From Actinomadura barringtoniae (lineage in GTDB: Bacteria > Actinomycetota > Actinomycetes > Streptosporangiales > Streptosporangiaceae): a DNA stretch of 64,000 bases. The notes under the pieces were generated by a model. It saw only the letters and a program-made list of their open reading frames with translations. It had not been told where the DNA came from and searched no databases. Made by a program: the position numbers and the translations under genes. The stretch covers positions 372,001 to 436,000 of the forward strand of contig NZ_JAGEOJ010000005.1 in NCBI RefSeq assembly GCF_017573505.1, read 5' to 3'. Numbering within the stretch: position 1 is the first letter of the stretch; every line of letters begins with the position of its first letter. This document shows, piece after piece, positions 7,567 to 16,440 of the stretch.

Positions 7567-9747
7567 TCAGCGGGTGGGGTCGGGGTCGCGGGGCAGGCCC
7601 AGGATGCGCTCCCCGATGACGTTGAGGTTGACCTCCGTCGTACCACCGCCGATGGTCATCGCGCGCGAGGCCAGCAGGTAGCGGGTCCACCTGCGGCGCA
7701 GGTCCGAACGCCAGCCGCCGGTGAGGGCGCCCTCGTCGCCGAGGAGGGTGAAGCCGAACTCGGTGACCTGCTGCCCGTGCTCCATCGCGACGAGCTTGCG
7801 GACGTTGGCGGTGGCGCCCGGGTCGGTGCCCGAGATCTGCTTGAGGGTGGCGCGGAGGCCGAGGAGCGCGAACGCGTGCTCGTCGCAGGCGAGCCGCCCG
7901 ATGCCGTCGCGGACCAGCGGGTCGTCCGCGACGCCGAGTTCGGTGGCGAGCGCGACCAGCTTGGGCACGTCGCCGCCGAGCTGGAACGAGCTGGTCAGGC
8001 CGACGCGTTCGTTGGCGAGGGTGTTGCGGGCGACCCGCCAGCCCTCGTTGACCGGGCCGACCACGCGGTCGTCGGGCACGAAGACGCCGTCCAGGAAGAC
8101 CTCGTTGAAGACGGCGTCGCCGGTGCACTCGCACAGCGGGCGGATCTCGATGCCCGGGGACGACATGTCGACAAGGAAATACGTGATCCCGTCGTGCTTG
8201 GGCCGGTCGGGGTCGGTGCGGGCGATGCAGATGCCCCACTGGGCGTCGCGGGCCAGCGACGTCCAGATCTTCTGGCCGGTGATCGACCAGCCGCCTTCGA
8301 CGCGTTCGGCCCGCGTGGTGAGGCCCGCCAGGTCCGAGCCGGCACCCGGCTCGGAGAACAGCTGGCACCAGATGATCTCCCCGCGCAGCGTCGGCGGGAG
8401 GAAGCGTTCCTGCTGCTCGGGCGTGCCGTACTGGACCAGGGACGGCACCGCCCAGGCCGCGATCATCAGCGGAACGGGCCGTACCTTGGCGGCCTTCAAC
8501 TCCTGCTGGATCACGATCTGCTCGACCGGGCCCGCGGCCTTGCCCCACGGCTCGGGCAGGTGCGGGGTCACCCAGCCGCCGGCCGCCATCGCGGCCCGCT
8601 GCTCGGTGATCTCCATCGCGGCCAGCTCGGCGACCCGCGCGCGGACATCGGAACGCAGGGAGAGGGCCTCGGCCGGGATCTCGATGTCCATGGGCCGCCG
8701 TACGCCCGCGACGGCCAGCGCGGCGACCTCGGCTCGGGCGGCGGACGCCTTGCCGAGCAGGGCGCGCAGCGTGAGGGCGCGGCGGTAGAGCAGGTGGGCG
8801 TCGTGCTCGAAGGTGTAGCCGATGCCGCCGTGGACCTGAACGTTGCCCTCGGCGCACTCGACCGCGGCGTCGGCGGCGAGCGCGGCGGCCACCCCGACGG
8901 CGTAGCCGCGCTGCTCGTCGTCCTCGGTGAGGGCCCGTACGGCATCCCAGACGGCGGCGCGGGCGCGTTCCAGCGCGATCAGCATCCGGCCGCACTTGTG
9001 CTTGACACCCTGGAACTGGCCGATCGGCCGCCCGAACTGCTCGCGGAGCTTGGCGTACGCGACCGCCTCGTCCAGCGCGCGGCCCGCGACGCCGCAGGCC
9101 TCGGCGCCGAGCAGCACGACCGCGAGCTCGCGCGCGTTCACGCCGGTCAGGATGCGGTCGGCCTCGGCGTCCCGTACGGTCACCGCGCCGAGGGGGCGGG
9201 TGAGGTCGAGCGCTTCGAGGTGCTCGACCTCGGCGTGCTCCACGACCGCCCAGCGGCCGTCGGTGAGCGGGAGGACGAACAGGTCGGCGAGCTGCGCACC
9301 GAGCACGGGCTGAACAGTTCCCGAGACCCGGCCCTCGGTGTCGACGAGGGCGCCCGCGGTGGGGAGCGCCACGGCGGCGGTACGGGAGCCGTCGGCGAGA
9401 GCCGGGAGGACGTCGGCCTTGAGCTTGTCGCTGCCGCCCGCCTGGATGAGAGCCGACGCGAGGACGGTCGGGACGTACGCCCCGGGCGCGATGGTGCGGC
9501 CCAGCTCTTCCAGCGCGACGGCCTGTTCGAGCAGGCCGTACCCCTGGCCGCCGTGCTCCTCGGGGAGGTGCAGGCCGAGGAGGCCCTGGGCGGCGAGCGC
9601 CTGCCAGAAGCCGGGGTGCGCCGGGGCTTCACCGCGTTCGGCGGACCCGACCGCCTCCCGCACCGACTCGGACGTGACGTGCCGTTCCGCGAACCCGCGT
9701 ACGGACGCCGCCAGCGCCTCGTGCTCCTCGGTCAAGCCGATCGCCAT
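7567..9747 (-). CDS. Fused two-domain acyl-CoA dehydrogenase (FadE6/FadE34-like)
   Basis: A 726-residue fusion of two acyl-CoA dehydrogenase modules. The N-terminal half ends with QVHGGIGYTFEHDAHLLYRR (about residue 300). The C-terminal half (about 355-726) has the FAD/substrate stretch FSEPGAGSDLAGL, then ITGQKIWTS and YFLVDM. In the MCAD-type catalytic position of the second half (usually YEGT) the sequence reads TIGGGTTEV, so the classic Glu is missing there and the first module probably supplies the base. This matches the alpha2beta2-type enzymes of actinobacterial steroid/bulky acyl-CoA oxidation, where fused FadE34 replaces two separate chains. Start ATG 9747 has AGGAGAGG upstream. It is monocistronic as far as seen. 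Substrate is not determinable here. Confidence 0.88.
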   Translation of the reverse strand: MAIGLTEEHEALAASVRGFAERHVTSESVREAVGSAERGEAPAHPGFWQALAAQGLLGLHLPEEHGGQGYGLLEQAVALEELGRTIAPGAYVPTVLASALIQAGGSDKLKADVLPALADGSRTAAVALPTAGALVDTEGRVSGTVQPVLGAQLADLFVLPLTDGRWAVVEHAEVEHLEALDLTRPLGAVTVRDAEADRILTGVNARELAVVLLGAEACGVAGRALDEAVAYAKLREQFGRPIGQFQGVKHKCGRMLIALERARAAVWDAVRALTEDDEQRGYAVGVAAALAADAAVECAEGNVQVHGGIGYTFEHDAHLLYRRALTLRALLGKASAARAEVAALAVAGVRRPMDIEIPAEALSLRSDVRARVAELAAMEITEQRAAMAAGGWVTPHLPEPWGKAAGPVEQIVIQQELKAAKVRPVPLMIAAWAVPSLVQYGTPEQQERFLPPTLRGEIIWCQLFSEPGAGSDLAGLTTRAERVEGGWSITGQKIWTSLARDAQWGICIARTDPDRPKHDGITYFLVDMSSPGIEIRPLCECTGDAVFNEVFLDGVFVPDDRVVGPVNEGWRVARNTLANERVGLTSSFQLGGDVPKLVALATELGVADDPLVRDGIGRLACDEHAFALLGLRATLKQISGTDPGATANVRKLVAMEHGQQVTEFGFTLLGDEGALTGGWRSDLRRRWTRYLLASRAMTIGGGTTEVNLNVIGERILGLPRDPDPTR

Positions 9748-9799
9748 GACTCGCCACCTCTCCTCGGGGTGAGCCACAGCCTATTAGAACGACATTCGG

Positions 9800-10144
9800 T
9801 CAGGACAGCAGGACGGCGACGAGGACGCCGAACAGCACGACGAGGCAGGCGACGAGGACCGCCGCCGCCGTACGGACGGGATGAGCCTCGGGCTCTGCCG
9901 GCCTGACGGACCGTCGTCGGCGCGCGTCCGCGTTGGCGTTCGCGTCCGCGTTCGCCGGTACGAGGCGTTCCCTGGCGATGCTGGGCGCCTCGGGGTCGGG
10001 TACGGGGACGGGCATCGTCCCCGGCGGACCGTCGATGATCGGCGGGATCGGGCCCGTGGGAGCGTCATCGGCGTGATCGTCGTTCTCCGGCACGCACGGC
10101 AGCGTAAGCGAGAGATCACATTGCGCGCACGGTTCACCGACCAA
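9800..10144 (-). CDS. Small C-terminally anchored membrane protein, unknown
   Basis: A 114-residue protein with a soluble N-terminal part containing three Cys (CAQCDLSLTLPC), a Pro-rich linker, an Ala-Asn-Ala-Asp mini repeat followed by RRRR, and a single C-terminal helix (TAAAVLVACLVVLFGVLVAVLL) ending the chain. The topology suggests a tail-anchored protein with the N-terminus in the cytoplasm. The start is uncertain: the longest frame begins at a TTG (10144) with only a weak ribosome site. No family recognised. It lies 52 bases upstream of the acyl-CoA dehydrogenase start, on the same strand. Confidence 0.55.
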   Translation of the reverse strand: MVGEPCAQCDLSLTLPCVPENDDHADDAPTGPIPPIIDGPPGTMPVPVPDPEAPSIARERLVPANADANANADARRRRSVRPAEPEAHPVRTAAAVLVACLVVLFGVLVAVLLS

Positions 10145-10180
10145 CCGGTATCTCGATCGGGGTGAGTCGAGGGCGGGTCT

Positions 10181-12019
10181 CTAGCCCGCGACCTTCAGCT
10201 GCTGGAAGAACTGCGTCACGTCCGGCCACATCTTGCGGTGGGTGTTCGGCACCGACACGAACGCCACCGCGGGCGTCTTGCGTCCGGTGTCGATGACCGC
10301 CGTGCCCACGACCTCGCCGGTGGCCTTCACGCCCGGCCGCTTGTAGGTCAGGTAGGAAACGATCAGCCAGCCCTTGTGGCCGTCGACGTTGAGCTCGGAG
10401 AAGGAGTAAGGCGCCTTGTGGTGCGGGAAGCCGTAGTAGTTGGCCTCCAGCCCGCTCGCCGCCAGCGCCGTCACCGTCTTCAGGCTCTCGGGGCCCTTGT
10501 AGGCCGACTGCAGCGTCGGGATCAGCGTGCCGGTGAGGGCCTGCCCGTACCAGAGCCGCGCGCCGTGCTTCTCGGTGACGAGGATCTGCTGGCCCGACCA
10601 GCCCGCGATGCCGAGCTTGTTCTTCTTGCTCGGCACCTGCCAGGGACCGGCGAACCGCGGGTAGGCCAGCCCGGAGTGAGCGTCGGTGACCCGGCCCAGC
10701 ATCTTGCCGGGCTTGCCGGCGAACGGCTTGAACGGCTTGACCGGGGGGAGCTGGACCTTCGGCTCCTCCGGCTGCGGCGGCGCGTCCGGCGCGACGGGGC
10801 GGTTCTGCTTGCCCTCGGAGGCCGCGGGCGCGCTGTCGTCGCCGTTCTTCATGAAGTAGACGCCGCCGGCCGCGATGATCGCGATCACCAGCAGCCCGAC
10901 CCCGCCGAACAGGACGAGCCTGGACCGGCTGCCCCCGCCGTCGAACGGGTCGCGGTCATGGCCGCGGTCGTGATCGCGGCCCCGATCCCGGTCGCGTTCG
11001 GCGCGGCGCGATGAGGCGGCCTTCTTGCCGGAGTCGCCCAGGTCGTCGGAGGTGCGCCCGCCGAGCTTGGCGTCGGCGCTCTCCTCGTCCTCCATCCACT
11101 CGGGCATCCGCCAGTTGCCGCTGCTGGGCTTGCCCGGCTTGGGCGGGGTCGCGGGCCCGATCTGCTCCACGGGAGCGTACTTGCCGTCGGGGTCGCTCTC
11201 GGAACCGCCGCTGCCGTCGAACAGCGAGCCCTCCCAGGCCTGCGCGCCGGGAACGTTGCTCCGGGGCGGCAGTTCGGTCTCGCGCTGAACGGGAGGGCTT
11301 CCGGCCACCGCGAGATCGTCGTCGCCCGTGGCTCCAGGGGCGTACGGGTCCGCACTGGGCGCATACGGGTCGGACGCCCCAGGCCCGTACGGCTCGGCGC
11401 CGGACGCGGCAGGGGCAGCGCCGGGTGCGCCGGACGCGTACGGATCGGCGCCGGATGCGTAGGGGTCGGCACCGGACGCGGCGGGCGCGTACGGGTCGGC
11501 ACCGGGTGTGGCGGCGTACGGGTCGGCCTCGAGCGCGGAGGCCGCCGCGTACGGGTCGGCCTCCGGGGCCGCCGTTCCGGGGTCGGGCTGCTCGGCCTCG
11601 GCGGCCGGGGGCACTGCGGGCGTGGCGTACGGGTCGGTGTCGGCGCCCACCTCAGGGACCGGAGCGACCTTGATGTCGTCGTTCTCGGGGACGCGCGGCT
11701 CCTCGGCGGCACCGGCGAGCGGGTCGGACTCGGCGGGCTGGGCCTCGGGCGCGCTCGCGGGCCCGGCGGCGGCCTCGGGCTCGGGCTCGGCGCCGGGCTG
11801 CGGGCCCGGGGCCTCGACCTTGCCCCAGACGTCGTGCGGCTCCTCGCCCGAGAAGTCGGTGCGGCCCTCGGGCGCGGGCAGGCGGACCTCGGGCACCTTC
11901 GCCTCGGGGAAGGTCATCCGAGGCGTTGCGGCCTCGGCCGCGCCCGGCTCCTGGCCGCCGTCGGGCACGTCATCGCTCATCTCGGTCCAGCGCACGGAGC
12001 GCTCCCCCTGATCGGACAT
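10181..12019 (-). CDS. Single-pass membrane protein with DPYA-repeat cytoplasmic region
   Basis: A 612-residue bitopic protein. Residues 1-330 are acidic, Pro/Ala-rich and disordered, with about ten DPYA/DPYG units at 129-228. A basic RDRGRDHDRGHDRD segment (about 342-357) precedes one membrane helix (about 367-390). Outside the membrane a Pro/Lys linker leads to a globular domain of about 170 residues that is probably beta-rich (contains GIAGWSGQQILVTEKHG). The layout is like actinobacterial membrane sensors or wall-associated proteins, but I do not recognise the domain. Start ATG 12019 (MSDQGERS) is chosen over an upstream in-frame ATG because the extension is not protein-like. No neighbours are clearly functionally linked. 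Confidence 0.75.
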   Translation of the reverse strand: MSDQGERSVRWTEMSDDVPDGGQEPGAAEAATPRMTFPEAKVPEVRLPAPEGRTDFSGEEPHDVWGKVEAPGPQPGAEPEPEAAAGPASAPEAQPAESDPLAGAAEEPRVPENDDIKVAPVPEVGADTDPYATPAVPPAAEAEQPDPGTAAPEADPYAAASALEADPYAATPGADPYAPAASGADPYASGADPYASGAPGAAPAASGAEPYGPGASDPYAPSADPYAPGATGDDDLAVAGSPPVQRETELPPRSNVPGAQAWEGSLFDGSGGSESDPDGKYAPVEQIGPATPPKPGKPSSGNWRMPEWMEDEESADAKLGGRTSDDLGDSGKKAASSRRAERDRDRGRDHDRGHDRDPFDGGGSRSRLVLFGGVGLLVIAIIAAGGVYFMKNGDDSAPAASEGKQNRPVAPDAPPQPEEPKVQLPPVKPFKPFAGKPGKMLGRVTDAHSGLAYPRFAGPWQVPSKKNKLGIAGWSGQQILVTEKHGARLWYGQALTGTLIPTLQSAYKGPESLKTVTALAASGLEANYYGFPHHKAPYSFSELNVDGHKGWLIVSYLTYKRPGVKATGEVVGTAVIDTGRKTPAVAFVSVPNTHRKMWPDVTQFFQQLKVAG

Positions 12020-12094
12020 GCGGCACACGTTAGTGGAAGATCGCCCATTGCGGACCGGCCAGTAATCACGGCCAGGACACATCTTTCTATCGCA

Positions 12095-12982
12095 TCAGTG
12101 ATACCGGTGATGATCACCGTCACCCCCCGTGACCAGGGGATCGTCGGCGAGTCGCTCCCTGGCCAGCAGCGTTCCACCCGCCACCGCACCCGGCATGGCG
12201 AGCACAGCGCCCAGTGGAATGAGGAAGACCCCGAATACGGCTGCGCCGAAACCGATGGCGAGCAGTCGATTGCGCTTGAGAATCGCGAAGCGCTCCTTGC
12301 GACGCAGACCACGCCGTTCGAGCGCGATCGCGGTCAGCTCGCCAGCGAGAAAGTAACCGGAAACACACGCCGCGATGACCGGAACCACGGTCTGGCCCAC
12401 GACCGGCAGGAACCCGCAGACGAAGAAGACGATCGCGAACAGCACGGCGATCACGCCCAGGAGCGCCGCGTCCTTGATCGCTCGGCCGATCTGCACGAGC
12501 AGCGGCGTGTCCGGGTCCGGCGGGGCGCCGCCCTGCGACTCCTCGACCCGTACCGCGATGCTCTCGTAGAACGGGTCGCCGACCGCCAGCGTCAGCGCCG
12601 TGAAGGTCAGCACGGCCAGGAACGCCGACGCGCCGAAGATCGCGATCCCGGCGATCACCCGCAGGGTGTCGCGGGCGCTCTCGGACCAGTGGTCGGCGAA
12701 CGGCGTGACCCAGTCGGCCACGTCGCCGAGGTTCACGGCCAGCGTGATCAGCGCCGCCGCGTACACCACCAGCACGATCAGCGCCGGGATCAGGCCGAAC
12801 AGCCACTGCCCCGGGTGCCGGAGCATCCAGCCGATGCCGCGGAGGAAGTAGCCGACCCCGGTGAAAAGGTCGCCGACCTTCTGCTTGCGCGCCGGCCGCT
12901 GCTGCTGCGCCTGCGGCGGTGGCCACGGGCCCTGGCCTTGGCTCGGGTCCTGACCCTGGCCCTGGTGGTACGGCGAATTCAC
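12095..12982 (-). CDS. EI24/CysZ-like integral membrane protein
   Basis: A 295-residue protein with a Gln/Pro-rich cytoplasmic tail (1-35) and about six membrane helices. The segment DLFTGVGYFLRGIGWMLRHP followed by WLFGLIPALIVLVVY is typical of the EI24 domain family (CysZ in proteobacteria, a sulfate permease). A conserved-looking GDPFYESIAVRVEE precedes the second half. The GTG start (12982) lies 10 bases after the stop of the SDR gene, so the two are probably one operon. Sulfate transport is known for CysZ only; in actinobacteria the family role is not established. Confidence 0.8.
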   Translation of the reverse strand: MNSPYHQGQGQDPSQGQGPWPPPQAQQQRPARKQKVGDLFTGVGYFLRGIGWMLRHPGQWLFGLIPALIVLVVYAAALITLAVNLGDVADWVTPFADHWSESARDTLRVIAGIAIFGASAFLAVLTFTALTLAVGDPFYESIAVRVEESQGGAPPDPDTPLLVQIGRAIKDAALLGVIAVLFAIVFFVCGFLPVVGQTVVPVIAACVSGYFLAGELTAIALERRGLRRKERFAILKRNRLLAIGFGAAVFGVFLIPLGAVLAMPGAVAGGTLLARERLADDPLVTGGDGDHHRYH

Positions 12983-12992
12983 GCGCCCAACG

Positions 12993-13862
12993 CTATCGGG
13001 CGTTGAGGGCCACAAGCTCCGCAGAACGTTCCCAGACGGCCCGCTGAAGGTCCCGATCCTTGCGCGCGCCGTTCTCCGGCAGGAACCGGGCGCCGGGCGT
13101 CGAGGAGTGGAAGCCGCCCGTACGGCCCTCGAAGGCGGGGTCGACCGCCAGCCTGAGCGCCATCCGCGCGCCCTGCTCGGGCCTGCGGAGGAACGGCGTC
13201 CGCGAGACGGCCCTGCCGACCGGTCCGCTGCCGGGCACGTCCCTGACCAGGCCGGTCGCGACGAGGCCCGGGCACATGGCGTTCGCGGTGACACCGGTGC
13301 CCGACATCCGTTCGGCGAGCTCCTGGGTGAAGAGGATGTTGAGCAGCTTGCTCCGCCCGTAGACACGGAAGGACCCGGGCGGCCCGTAGTCGCCGGGCTC
13401 GGCGAACCGTTCTGCGTCCACGCGGCCCGCGTTGCGGTGCGCCTCGGAGGCGACGACCACGACCCGGGTGGGCGCGGACTTCTCCAGCGGGTCGAGGAGC
13501 AGGTTGGTCAGCAGGAACGGTCCCAGGTGGTTGGTCGCGACCATGTGGTCGAAGCCGTCCGCGCTCACCGCGGCCCGCATCTCGTGGACCCCGGCGTTGT
13601 TGACCAGCACGTCCAGGCGCCCGTAGCGCTCGGCGATCCGTTCGGCGGCCGCGCGCACGTCGGCCTGTACGGACAGGTCGGCCAGGAACGTCTCGACGAC
13701 CGCGCCGGGAACGCCGCGTTCCAGCTCGGCGACCGTGGCCTCACTCTTGCCGGCGTTCCGGCAGACGATGCCGATCCGGTAGCCCGCGCGGGCCAGCCCC
13801 CGGGCGATCTCCTTGCCGATGCCCGAGGTGGCACCGGTCACGATGGCGATCTTGTCGTCCAT
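12993..13862 (-). CDS. Short-chain dehydrogenase/reductase (retinol-dehydrogenase-like)
   Basis: A 289-residue classical SDR. The NADP-type glycine motif TGATSGIG is at 9-16, the structural NNAG follows, and the catalytic Tyr-Lys is in VYGRSKLL. The C-terminal part (PEQGARMALRLAVDP) is like RDH/WWOX-type SDRs that act on hydrophobic alcohols or carbonyls. ATG 13862 is preceded by a GGAGGG box; a further upstream start would add 14 unrelated residues. It probably heads the operon with the EI24-like gene. Substrate unknown. Confidence 0.88.
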   Translation of the reverse strand: MDDKIAIVTGATSGIGKEIARGLARAGYRIGIVCRNAGKSEATVAELERGVPGAVVETFLADLSVQADVRAAAERIAERYGRLDVLVNNAGVHEMRAAVSADGFDHMVATNHLGPFLLTNLLLDPLEKSAPTRVVVVASEAHRNAGRVDAERFAEPGDYGPPGSFRVYGRSKLLNILFTQELAERMSGTGVTANAMCPGLVATGLVRDVPGSGPVGRAVSRTPFLRRPEQGARMALRLAVDPAFEGRTGGFHSSTPGARFLPENGARKDRDLQRAVWERSAELVALNAR

Positions 13863-13920
13863 CCCCCAACCCTCCCGGAGCCGTTGTGCGCCGGGAAGGC
13901 CCAAGGAATGTCAGGAATCG

Positions 13921-15729
13921 TCAGGGCGTGGCGCCGGCGGACGGGCTGGGCACCAGGGCCGGGTTGCGGTCGTGGCACGTGCGCACGCCCGGCAGCCGGT
14001 CGTCCAGCAGGAAGTCGTCGACGACCTTGTGGGTGCACGCGCCCATCGGATAAAAGCCGTGGCCGCCTGAGGTGTTGGTCACCAGGACCGAGTCCGCCAG
14101 TTGACCGTTCACCCCGCGCGCCCAGGCGATCGGCGTCGCCGCGTCGTTGGTGTTGGCGACCAGCAGGATCGTCGGCGCCCCGTCGGCGCGGATGGCGCGC
14201 CCGGCGTTGGTGAGCGACGGCGCGGGCCACTCGGCGCACCTCATCAGCGTCGACTGGACGAACTCGCCGAAGAACGGCGCGACGGTCATCGCCTCCTTGC
14301 CGCCCTCCTCGGCGGCCTGCGGCGTCCGTTCGTCCGGCGGGATGTGGCGGCACATGATCGCCTGGAACGACCCGTCCGCCTCGATCGACTCGTCGGGCTC
14401 GCCGGTCGCCGCTCCCGAGTCGCCGGGCTCGTCGGTCGCCGTCCCCGAGTCGCCGGGCGACGCCGTCTGGCCGGGCTCCTGCTCCGGCTCGTCACCCTTA
14501 CCGCCGCCGCCCGAGTCCTCGCCGGACATGGCGCGGATGCCGGTGCCGTCGCCCTTGAACGCCAGGGCCAGCGCCTGCTCGGCGCTGGGCCAGACCGCCT
14601 CGCTGTAGGAGGCCTGCGACAGCACGCCGAGCGTCTCCTCCGCGGTGACCGGCGGAATGTCGCCCTTGGCGGGCTCCGGCGCCTTCTTCAGGTGCTCCAT
14701 GAGGTCGCTGAACTTGTCCATGACCTCGCGCTGCGTCTTGCCCATCGGGCAGTCGGGCCGCTGAACGCAGGTCTGCACCAGCACCTGGAACCCGGTCTCG
14801 AACCCCTGCGCCTGCGCGGTGGGATCGGCGGGCCAGCCGTTCGGGTTGGCGACCGAGTCCAGCACCATCCGGCCCACGTGCGAGGGGAACTGGTCGGCGT
14901 AGAACTGCCCGAGGACCGTTCCGTACGAGACGCCCATGTAGTTCAGCTTGGGATCGCCGAGCACGCCGCGCACGACGTCCAGATCGCGCGCGGTGTTGTC
15001 GGTGCCGACCTCGTTCAGCAGCTTGCCCGACTTGGTCTCGCAGCCGTCCACGAAGAGCTTCGAGGCGGCCTCGGGGTCCTGGGACCGTTCGGCCACCTCG
15101 GCCATCCGCTTGGTGATCTCGCAGAGCACCGGGCTGCTCTGCCCGACCCCGCGCGGGTCCATCCCCACGACGTCATAGCGGTCGCGGATGTTCTGGGTGA
15201 AGAAGTCCTTGGCCTCGTACGCGAAGTCCAGACCCGAGCCGCCCGGCCCGCCCGGGTTGGTCAGCAGCGAGCCGATCCGCTGGGACTTGTCGGCGGCCGG
15301 AAGCCGGTTGACGGCCAGCTCGATCGTCTCGCCGTCCGGTTGGGAGTAGTCGAGCGGCACCTTGATCTTCGCGCACTCGAACCCCGCCTTCGGATCGTCC
15401 GAAGGCCCCTCCGAGTCGCCCGGCGCCGCCGAATCACCCGCCGCAGGCGAATCCCCCGCCGCAGGCGAATCCCCCGCCGCGGCCGAGTCACCGGCCGACG
15501 CGCACGGGGCCCAGTCCGGCTTCTGCTCGTAGAACTGCCGCAGCCCCGCGGGCGTGCCGGACGTGGACGCGGCCGGTGACGACGCGGCGGCGGACGTGGA
15601 CGAGGCCGTCGCGGACGGATGCGAGGCGAGCTCGGCCTTGCCGCTGCCCCCGCCCCCGCAACCCGCCGCCGCGGCCACCAGCGCGAACGCGCCGACCGCG
15701 GCGGCTCCCAGGCGCATATGACTCGACAT
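13921..15729 (-). CDS. Tripeptidyl-aminopeptidase-type alpha/beta hydrolase, lipoprotein
   Basis: A 602-residue exported serine hydrolase of the TAP/SlpD type, which removes short peptides from the N-terminus of proteins outside the cell. A lipobox AAGC (Cys24) tethers it to the membrane. The hydrolase domain starts near residue 118; NPGGPGGSG (158-166) forms the oxyanion loop, Ser268 lies in GVSYG, and Asp and His lie in ANTNDAATP and SGGHGFY near the C-terminus, where a TAP_C domain ends the chain. Two low-complexity inserts are odd: four GDS(A/P)AA units at about 80-105, and a Gly/Glu/Asp-rich GDSG stretch of about 45 residues inside the cap region. Start 15729 or 15717 are both possible. 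Monocistronic. Confidence 0.88.
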   Translation of the reverse strand: MSSHMRLGAAAVGAFALVAAAAGCGGGGSGKAELASHPSATASSTSAAASSPAASTSGTPAGLRQFYEQKPDWAPCASAGDSAAAGDSPAAGDSPAAGDSAAPGDSEGPSDDPKAGFECAKIKVPLDYSQPDGETIELAVNRLPAADKSQRIGSLLTNPGGPGGSGLDFAYEAKDFFTQNIRDRYDVVGMDPRGVGQSSPVLCEITKRMAEVAERSQDPEAASKLFVDGCETKSGKLLNEVGTDNTARDLDVVRGVLGDPKLNYMGVSYGTVLGQFYADQFPSHVGRMVLDSVANPNGWPADPTAQAQGFETGFQVLVQTCVQRPDCPMGKTQREVMDKFSDLMEHLKKAPEPAKGDIPPVTAEETLGVLSQASYSEAVWPSAEQALALAFKGDGTGIRAMSGEDSGGGGKGDEPEQEPGQTASPGDSGTATDEPGDSGAATGEPDESIEADGSFQAIMCRHIPPDERTPQAAEEGGKEAMTVAPFFGEFVQSTLMRCAEWPAPSLTNAGRAIRADGAPTILLVANTNDAATPIAWARGVNGQLADSVLVTNTSGGHGFYPMGACTHKVVDDFLLDDRLPGVRTCHDRNPALVPSPSAGATP

Positions 15730-15797
15730 CAGTTCCCCCCGAACGGGGAACTACCCACCGAATCACTCCAACCGCCATCAGCAGGGCAAAGAATGGA

Positions 15798-16376
15798 TCA
15801 TGGCGTCCATCCCGGGTCGCGTCCGGACAGCGCCAGGGCCCGTTCGAACGCCGTGGCGGACCCGGCCACCGGCACCGGCTCGGCGAACCCGTCGTACTGC
15901 CGGTAGACCGGGGCGTGCTCCTCGACCACGCTCAGGATGAGCTCGCCCAGCGCGTCCGAGACCCGGAACTCCTGCCCGGTCGCCGCCGCGACGTCCCACC
16001 CGTGCACGGTCATCTCCTTCAGAATCAGCTTGGCCACCTCCGGGGCCGCCATCTCCATCCCGGCGATCCCGATCTCGCCCTCCCATGCCGCCGGCTCCGC
16101 CCACGCCGCGAGCGCCTGGTCGAGCTGCGCCGCGTACGCCTCGGCGAAGCCCTCCTCCCCCGCGAAGTCGCGTTCCGTCAGCTCCTCGGGAATGTCCCGG
16201 CGCTGGGCCCGGCACTCCAGTCCATGCGAGGTGTAGAGCACCCAGTGGTTCACAAGGGTCCGTACGTCGAACTCCTTGCAAGGCGTGGCGCCCGACAGCT
16301 GCTCGGCCGAGACCCCACGGGCGACCCGGGCGGCCTCGGCCGCGCCTTCCTTCATGTGCGAGTGAAGTTCGTTCAT
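15798..16376 (-). CDS. TIGR03086/DinB-like metal-binding protein (mycothiol-type)
   Basis: A 192-residue four-helix-bundle protein. The N-terminal helix with ARGVSAEQLSGATPCKEFDV followed by VNHWVLYTSH, and the C-terminal EMTVHGWDVAAATG, give the three-His pattern of the DinB/maleylpyruvate-isomerase-like superfamily; TIGR03086 members read TPC.dW.v..L..H. Related enzymes use mycothiol, the actinobacterial thiol. The Trp of the DW motif is replaced here (EFDV). It is transcribed away from the AraC-type regulator across a 64-base gap and may be its target. Reaction unknown. Confidence 0.8.
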   Translation of the reverse strand: MNELHSHMKEGAAEAARVARGVSAEQLSGATPCKEFDVRTLVNHWVLYTSHGLECRAQRRDIPEELTERDFAGEEGFAEAYAAQLDQALAAWAEPAAWEGEIGIAGMEMAAPEVAKLILKEMTVHGWDVAAATGQEFRVSDALGELILSVVEEHAPVYRQYDGFAEPVPVAGSATAFERALALSGRDPGWTP

Positions 16377-16440
16377 GACAGAAAGCCTAGGAAGACACCC
16401 ATCTGTCCCTCTTGAAGAAACGCGCCATTACGCTGGGGCA

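Noticed and set aside
6103..9906. Very long open frame on the plus strand opposite the acyl-CoA dehydrogenase
   Set aside because: It is antisense to a gene with strong family motifs, its peptide is Arg/Gly/Ala-rich without domains, and long antisense frames are normal at this GC content.
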